Shown here: positions 7,085 through 11,806 of the stretch, piece after piece
How positions within the stretch are numbered: position 1 is the stretch's first letter
How the letters are laid out: each line of letters begins with the position of its first letter
Assembly: GCA_964542855.1 (NCBI GenBank)
Contig: CAZIWJ010000105.1
Coordinates: 1 to 11,806, forward strand
DNA: 11,806 nucleotides
Direction of reading: 5' to 3'
DNA from: CAZIWJ01 sp964542855
Lineage (GTDB): Bacteria; Bacteroidota; Bacteroidia; Cytophagales; Cyclobacteriaceae
The notes under the pieces: model-generated
Told to the model about the DNA's origin: nothing
Seen by the model: only the letters and a program-made list of their open reading frames with translations
The model's database searches: none
Position numbers and translations under genes: made by a program

Positions 7085-10060
7085 ATGCGTGACGATCAAA
7101 GCCGATCATTTTTGGCACAACTGGCACACAACCTCTATCAGCAACACGGAGAGCACCTGGAGAATGTATGCCTGGTATTTCCCAACAAGCGGTCGGGCCT
7201 GTTTTTTCGCAAGCACCTTGCCAACCTGGTACAGCAACCGGTTTGGGCACCGGAAGTAATTAACCTGGAAGAATTATTTGCCGCTCACACTCCTTTGCAA
7301 CAGGCCGACCGGCTGAGCCTGGTATTTACCCTGTACAGGGTTTACAAGGAAGTAGTAAATGCAAAGGAGGACTTCGACCAGTTTTACTTCTGGGGCGATT
7401 TACTCATTAACGATTTTAATGAAATTGATCAGTATGAGGTTAACGCCACAAAATTGTTTACCAACATCCGGGACATCCGACAAATAGATTCGCTTTACGA
7501 TTACCTCAACGATGAACAAAGACAGGCTATTGAACAGTTCTGGTTAACCGCCATTCCGCAGCACCAGGGGGAAACAACCGATCAGCGTGAACCTTTTCTC
7601 GCATTCTGGGAAAAACTTCCTGCTTTATATGAGCAATTTAACCGGGAGCTTGAGTCAGCGAAAATGTCTTATAAAGGCATGCTGTGCCGATCGGCCATTA
7701 CCAAACTGGAAGAAACCGGGGAAGTAGCCGCCCGGTTTACCGGTATGAAACTTATTTTTGCCGGCTTTAATGCCCTTACCCCGGTAGAAAAAAAACTTAT
7801 CAACTGGTTTCGCCAGCACAAACAGGCCAGCGTTTACTGGGATACGGATGCTTTTTACATGGAAGCTGAAAGCCGGCAGGAAGCTGGTATGTTTCTTCGG
7901 GAGCATCAGAAGGATCCGCGCTTCAAAGATTCTTTTCCACAGAAGCACCCTCAGCATATTGCTACCGGGGCAAACCGGAAAATTTTCGTGCAGGGTATGC
8001 CACTGGATACCGACCAGGCCAAGCGCGCCGGCGAGCTGGTAGGCCGCTACATGCAGGAAAAAGGATTTGAGGTGGAGCGAACGGCCATTGTTCTTCCTGA
8101 TGAAAATTTGCTGCTGCCGGTGCTGCACTCACTACCTGCAGAATTGAGCCGGATTAACGTAACCATGGGGTATCCGCTCCGGAATACGGTGCTCTACTCA
8201 CTAATTGCCCATGTATTTGAATTACAGAAAACCACCATTGAACAGGAAGGGGTTACCCACTTCTTTCATAAGCACATCCTGGCCCTGCTCTACCACCCGT
8301 ACCTGAAAGATAGTGAAGGCACGGCAGAGCTGATTACTCAGATAGAAGAAGGTAACCGGGCTTTTTTGGCCGCCTCGTTCTTTGCTGAAAGCAACCGCAA
8401 GCTGCTCGCCATTTTTCAACCTGTATCCGCAACTACCGGGCTTTTTGCCTATTTAAAAAACATCCTGGCTTTCCTTTACGACCAGATCAGTGAAACCCTG
8501 AGTACATTTAACGAAGAAGAAGAAACCGATCTGTCGCCCCCCATGGTGATGGAAGCTGAATTTATTTACCAGTTTTTTACCCACCTGAATCGCCTGGAAT
8601 CCTTGCTTCAAGAACAAGCCATGACTATGAATTTGCCCACGTTCATGCGGCTGTTTCTCCAGATTATCCGGCAAATTAAAATTCCATTTACCGGTGAACC
8701 GCTGAGGGGTTTGCAAATCATGGGGATGCTGGAAACCCGCAACCTTGATTTCGACCACGTTATCATACTGGCTATGAACGAACAGGTTATGCCGCCCACC
8801 CGACCGATGAACTCCATGATACCGAATAACTTAAGGAAAGGATTCGGGCTGCCGCTCAGTAACCAGTCCGACGCAGTATCGGCCTACCTGTATTACCGCC
8901 TCATGCAATCGGCGCAGAATATTCACTTGTTGTATAATACCACTGCATCGGGGCTCAGAAACGGGGAACCCAGCCGTTTTATCAGGCAGGTACAGTTTGA
9001 AGCTTACGAAGATAACCACGGGCGGCACTTTTTCCCCGGGCCGGAAGGCTTCCAGGTAATTCAGGACCAGTCATTTACCCGGGTGGAACGGCACAGCCAG
9101 CGCGATATTATCATTGAGAAAAATGAGGCCGTTCAGGCCTTGCTTAACCAGTACCTTACCGGCAAATCGAAAAAGACAGTCCGGTTATCGCCATCGGCCC
9201 TGGCCACTTACGTTCGTTGTCCGCTACAATTTTATTTTTCCCAGCTGGCCCGTATAGCAGTACCCGACCGGGTGCAGGAAGAAGTGAATCCAGCCATCTT
9301 TGGTAACCTGTTCCACCGGGCTATTGAACTGCTTTACCTCTCCTACCAGGGAAAAACCGTGGAAAAAGCAGCCCTCGACAGGCTAAAGAACCAAATACCG
9401 GAAGCTGTTGATCAGGCCCTGCGCGAACACTACAACCTCGCCCCCGGTGAAACCCTTCCTTCACGAGGCCGGGAACTGGTGGTAAGGCAGGCCATAGAAA
9501 CCATGGTAAAAAAAGTTATAGATAACGACCAGTGGTATGCTCCCTTTACCCTGCTGCACCTCGAGTTTGGGCAAAAACCGCCCATGAGCATTCCGTTCAG
9601 CCTCCATAACCCGGCCAATGAGCAGGTGATGCTGGGTGGAAAAATTGACCGGGTAGATTTAAAAGATGGTACACTACGCATTATCGATTACAAAACCGGC
9701 CAGGTGGATGCCAGTATATCAGATATTAACCAATTGTTCGACCACAATAAAGATAAAGGCAGTGCCCTCAGGCAGGCATTATGGTATTCAATGGTTTACA
9801 AGCAAACCCAAACACCCGAACATAAAATTATGCCCTGCATTGCCGGGTTAAATAACATTAAGAAAGAAGGCGATAACTTTGGCGTATCCGTAAACCGGCG
9901 GCCAATAACCGACTACCGGGAAGTGCAGGATGAATTTGAGGCGGGCCTGAGGAAGGTGCTGCAAGAACTGTTCGACGTAAATACACCCTTCTTTCCTACT
10001 AGCGACGAGAAGCGGTGCGAGCGTTGCGATTTTAATAGAATTTGTAATAAAGGAAGATAA
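7085..10060 (+). CDS. AddB-like PD-(D/E)XK nuclease, inactive-helicase type, with Fe-S cysteines
   Basis: A 991-aa protein of the AddB/RecB-type nuclease family, expected to act with an AddA/UvrD-type helicase in resecting DNA double-strand ends for RecA. The N-terminus reads VFPNKRSGLFF at 31-41, where AddB of Firmicutes has a Walker A motif; the GxGKT signature is missing, so an ATP-binding role is unlikely. A helicase-like motif GLQIMGMLETRNLDFDHVI lies at 542-560. The C-terminal nuclease has FGNLFHRAIE (His744), Asp855 in GGKIDRVD, and Asp868-Tyr-Lys870 in IDYKTG, the complete PD-(D/E)XK metal site. Cys712 (YVRCPLQFYF) together with Cys978, Cys981 and Cys987 near the C-terminus (CERCDFNRIC) match the four ligands of the 4Fe-4S cluster known from AddB. 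No addA is adjacent. The gene appears to be transcribed alone from the divergent region. It could also be named simply PD-(D/E)XK nuclease family protein. Confidence 0.88.
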   Translation: MRDDQSRSFLAQLAHNLYQQHGEHLENVCLVFPNKRSGLFFRKHLANLVQQPVWAPEVINLEELFAAHTPLQQADRLSLVFTLYRVYKEVVNAKEDFDQFYFWGDLLINDFNEIDQYEVNATKLFTNIRDIRQIDSLYDYLNDEQRQAIEQFWLTAIPQHQGETTDQREPFLAFWEKLPALYEQFNRELESAKMSYKGMLCRSAITKLEETGEVAARFTGMKLIFAGFNALTPVEKKLINWFRQHKQASVYWDTDAFYMEAESRQEAGMFLREHQKDPRFKDSFPQKHPQHIATGANRKIFVQGMPLDTDQAKRAGELVGRYMQEKGFEVERTAIVLPDENLLLPVLHSLPAELSRINVTMGYPLRNTVLYSLIAHVFELQKTTIEQEGVTHFFHKHILALLYHPYLKDSEGTAELITQIEEGNRAFLAASFFAESNRKLLAIFQPVSATTGLFAYLKNILAFLYDQISETLSTFNEEEETDLSPPMVMEAEFIYQFFTHLNRLESLLQEQAMTMNLPTFMRLFLQIIRQIKIPFTGEPLRGLQIMGMLETRNLDFDHVIILAMNEQVMPPTRPMNSMIPNNLRKGFGLPLSNQSDAVSAYLYYRLMQSAQNIHLLYNTTASGLRNGEPSRFIRQVQFEAYEDNHGRHFFPGPEGFQVIQDQSFTRVERHSQRDIIIEKNEAVQALLNQYLTGKSKKTVRLSPSALATYVRCPLQFYFSQLARIAVPDRVQEEVNPAIFGNLFHRAIELLYLSYQGKTVEKAALDRLKNQIPEAVDQALREHYNLAPGETLPSRGRELVVRQAIETMVKKVIDNDQWYAPFTLLHLEFGQKPPMSIPFSLHNPANEQVMLGGKIDRVDLKDGTLRIIDYKTGQVDASISDINQLFDHNKDKGSALRQALWYSMVYKQTQTPEHKIMPCIAGLNNIKKEGDNFGVSVNRRPITDYREVQDEFEAGLRKVLQELFDVNTPFFPTSDEKRCERCDFNRICNKGR

Positions 10061-10072
10061 TACATTAATTTG
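10041..10072 (+). promoter_or_regulatory. Candidate -33/-7 promoter for the T9SS pair
   Basis: TTTG at 10041-10044 and TTAATTTG at 10065-10072 are 20 nt apart, close to the Bacteroidota consensus TTTG-N19-21-TAnnTTTG with one mismatch. The -33 box lies inside the end of the AddB-like gene. The predicted start near 10079 gives a leader of about 57 nt to the ATG at 10136. The match supports transcription of the pair separate from the nuclease gene. Confidence 0.4.
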
Positions 10073-10073
10073 A

Positions 10074-10088
10074 TTCTATATTATAGAA
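10074..10088. repeat. 15-bp palindrome at the predicted transcription start
   Basis: TTCTATA (10074-10080) and TATAGAA (10082-10088) form a perfect inverted repeat around a single T. It lies directly downstream of the candidate -7 element, a place where a repressor could bind. It is AT-rich, so a chance origin is quite possible. Confidence 0.4.
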
Positions 10089-10135
10089 ATATTTTTATTA
10101 GCTTGAAAGCTTTCCACGTTCACACTTTTTTCTGC

Positions 10136-11332
10136 ATGCAGTTGTTTCGCTTCCTGTTTTTCACCTTGCTTATGCTGTTGCCTTTCCAGGTAGCAACCGC
10201 ACAGCAAATCATAAACTTTGCCGATCAGCAGATATGGGTTTTCGATGATACAGAAATAAACGTAGACGGAGATGTGCGGAACCAGGGGGCCATCATCAAC
10301 CGGGGAAATTTGGTGCTATCCGGTAACTGGACGAATGAGGGCACATACAATGCAGCAATTGGTACCATCACGCTCGATGGCAACCGGCAACAACTGTTTA
10401 ACCACAACCCGGGTGCCAGCCTGTTACCACAATCGGTTTTTAACCTTACCCTGAACGGCTCGGGCCCTAAACTGCTGGAAAGCCCGCTTACAGTCGGCGG
10501 TAATGTTTCCATGCTGGCCGGAAACCTCCAGGCACCGGAAGGTTACCTGCAAATGGAAAGAGATGCTTCTTTTTCTAGCGGCAGTGCCCAGTCGTTTGTA
10601 GAGGGGGCTGTAACCTGGCGCGGAACCGGTTACCGTTACCTGCCCCTGGGCGATGGCAATCGATTTGCCCCTGTTGAATTACTGGACGTTCAGGGCGTAA
10701 ACCTGGTTATCAGGGTTCAGGCAAAATCCGATACCTTAAACCTCGAACTGAGTGAGGCCATCGACCAGCGGATAAACAGTACCTACTGGATGATGGAAAC
10801 GCTGGAAGGGCAGTTCAGTGAATCGCCGGTACGCATTCCTGTTACCGGGGAAGAAGGGCTGAACGATTTACTCGGGCCGATAGTTATCGCTGCCGATACG
10901 TCTGCGTCGCGGTTTGTTTCACTGGGAAAAGGCGAAACCACCGGTACCCGCAACAACGGAACCATTAGCAGCGCATCTCCTTTTAAAACCCAGGTACTGG
11001 CCCTTGGTATTACTTCCGAATACCTGCTCGAAGATGAACTGGCTATTCCCAATGCTTTCTCTCCCAATGCCTCCAATCCGGAAAACCGTACGCTTCGCAT
11101 TTATGGAAACCGTATTGCCAACCAGGGTTTTCGGTTCAACGTATTCAATCGCTGGGGGCAGCGGGTGCATACAACAACTTCTGTTTCAGAAGCCCGGCAA
11201 ACCGGGTGGGACGGCACCGACGAAAACACCGGCGAACTGGCCCAGTTTGGCATCTATACTTATTTCGTTAGGGGTGAATTTACCAACGGACGCTCGTTTG
11301 AAGAAAGCGGGCAAATCACCCTGTTCAGATGA
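10136..11332 (+). CDS. Secreted T9SS type B substrate with gliding-motility-type C-terminal domain (CHU_C)
   Basis: A 398-aa exported protein. A Sec signal peptide (MQLFRFLFFTLLMLLP, then FQVATAQ, cleavage after about residue 22-23) is followed by a beta-rich region of short strand-turn units (INVDGDVRNQG, LVLSGNWTNEG, TITLDGNRQQ), suggestive of a solenoid. The last 96 residues (303-398) are a T9SS type B sorting domain: AIPNAFSPN, FNVFNRWGQRV, GWDGTDENTG, FGIYTYFVRGEF and a closing SGQITLFR. Family knowledge: this domain directs export across the outer membrane by T9SS, often with help from a PorP/SprF-like protein. Exactly such a protein is encoded next, in ATGA overlap. The frame is open back to a TTG at 10070, but ATG 10136 is chosen because it puts the signal peptide first. 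The passenger part is not recognised, so its surface role (adhesin, structural) is unknown. Confidence 0.85.
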   Translation: MQLFRFLFFTLLMLLPFQVATAQQIINFADQQIWVFDDTEINVDGDVRNQGAIINRGNLVLSGNWTNEGTYNAAIGTITLDGNRQQLFNHNPGASLLPQSVFNLTLNGSGPKLLESPLTVGGNVSMLAGNLQAPEGYLQMERDASFSSGSAQSFVEGAVTWRGTGYRYLPLGDGNRFAPVELLDVQGVNLVIRVQAKSDTLNLELSEAIDQRINSTYWMMETLEGQFSESPVRIPVTGEEGLNDLLGPIVIAADTSASRFVSLGKGETTGTRNNGTISSASPFKTQVLALGITSEYLLEDELAIPNAFSPNASNPENRTLRIYGNRIANQGFRFNVFNRWGQRVHTTTSVSEARQTGWDGTDENTGELAQFGIYTYFVRGEFTNGRSFEESGQITLFR

Positions 11333-11806
11333 AACAAACCCGATACCACATACCGCTATTCGTTGTAATGCTGTTAGTCGTTTGCGGGCAAACGCTGGTG
11401 GAAGCCCAGTCTTTTCGTTTTTCTCAGTTTTATGCTGCCCCGTTGTTTATTAACCCGGCAACAACCGGCATTTCCCCGGATATTCAGTTTAACCTGAATT
11501 ACCGCAGGCAAACGCTGGGGAATGTAAAGTATGAAACCAGCCAGTTTGGCCTGATTATCCCTCTAAAGCAGGGCGGACAGGAAGACCGCCACATGGGGGG
11601 AATTGGTATTAACGCTATGAGCGACATGGCCGGAGAACTGGGCGAATTGAAAACTTATGGGGGCGAACTATCGGTTGCTTACCGGATTCCGATCGATTTT
11701 TACAACAAGCATACCCTTTCCCTGGGGCTGCAGGGCGGCTTCATGCAAAGTACCCTCGACTTTGGTAACCTGTTCTGGCCATCCCAACTGGCCTACAACG
11801 GTTTCG
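11329..11806 (+). CDS. PorP/SprF family outer-membrane protein of T9SS (3' end outside window)
   Basis: The first 159 residues of a protein that runs off the right edge; the family is usually about 300-340 aa. A signal peptide (MKQTRYHIPLFVVMLLVVCG, cleavage near residue 26 after VEA) leads into the diagnostic FSQFYAAPLFINPATTG (31-47), then NLNYRRQTLGNVKYET (55-70), and alternating beta strands such as GGIGINAMSD and LSLGLQGGFMQSTLDFG. Family knowledge: PorP/SprF proteins are outer-membrane beta-barrels; SprF is needed for secretion of the type B substrate SprB. The start ATG at 11329 overlaps the stop of the preceding gene (ATGA), implying translational coupling, so the two products are probably a cognate substrate-partner pair. 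The sequence at the right edge does not show whether peptidoglycan-binding or further gene fusions follow. Confidence 0.9.
   Translation, partial: MKQTRYHIPLFVVMLLVVCGQTLVEAQSFRFSQFYAAPLFINPATTGISPDIQFNLNYRRQTLGNVKYETSQFGLIIPLKQGGQEDRHMGGIGINAMSDMAGELGELKTYGGELSVAYRIPIDFYNKHTLSLGLQGGFMQSTLDFGNLFWPSQLAYNGF

Noticed and set aside
10070..10135. Upstream TTG start for the T9SS substrate
   Set aside because: It would place 22 residues before the signal peptide and overlaps the candidate promoter. ATG at 10136 fits better.

Overview
The window reads as chromosomal DNA of a Bacteroidota bacterium, most likely of the order Cytophagales. The evidence is a secreted protein with the type B C-terminal sorting domain of the type IX secretion system (T9SS), directly followed by a PorP/SprF-type outer-membrane protein. 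A Bacteroidota-style AddB-like nuclease, weak Shine-Dalgarno sequences and candidate promoters of the -33/-7 type (TTTG, about 20 nt, TAnnTTTG) agree with this. No RNA gene, CRISPR array, insertion sequence or prophage gene was seen.

Layout. (1) Positions 1-463 hold no intact gene. On the minus strand they carry what looks like a decayed lipoprotein or secreted-hydrolase gene: a lipoprotein signal peptide with a stop at codon 4, then out-of-frame protein-like pieces. (2) At 639-1436 (+) lies a complete omega-amidase/nitrilase-family gene. It is followed almost without gap by a C-terminal fragment of a TonB-dependent receptor (about 1438-1719) that still has its own terminator (1749-1774). (3) At 1916-4199 (+) is a two-gene signalling unit: a secreted YfiR-like (DUF4154) protein and a membrane receptor with a large periplasmic domain, HAMP region, GAF domain and long coiled coil, but no kinase, cyclase or other output domain. 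(4) A bidirectional terminator (4241-4267) separates it from the convergent valS gene (6914-4275, -). (5) A divergent promoter region of 170 bp leads to the 991-aa AddB-like PD-(D/E)XK nuclease (7085-10060, +) with an apparent Fe-S cluster. (6) From 10136 a translationally coupled pair, a T9SS type B substrate and its probable PorP/SprF partner, runs off the right edge.

How the genes relate. valS and the AddB-like gene are housekeeping (translation and recombination). The omega-amidase is a metabolite-repair enzyme. The YfiR-like protein and receptor probably form one periplasm-to-cytoplasm sensing module that must signal through a partner encoded elsewhere. The terminal pair belongs to T9SS and gliding-type surface export. 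The left third carries two gene remnants and looks like a site of past rearrangement. I did not find a clearly new multi-gene system. The most unusual item is the receptor that lacks an output domain next to the YfiR-like gene.
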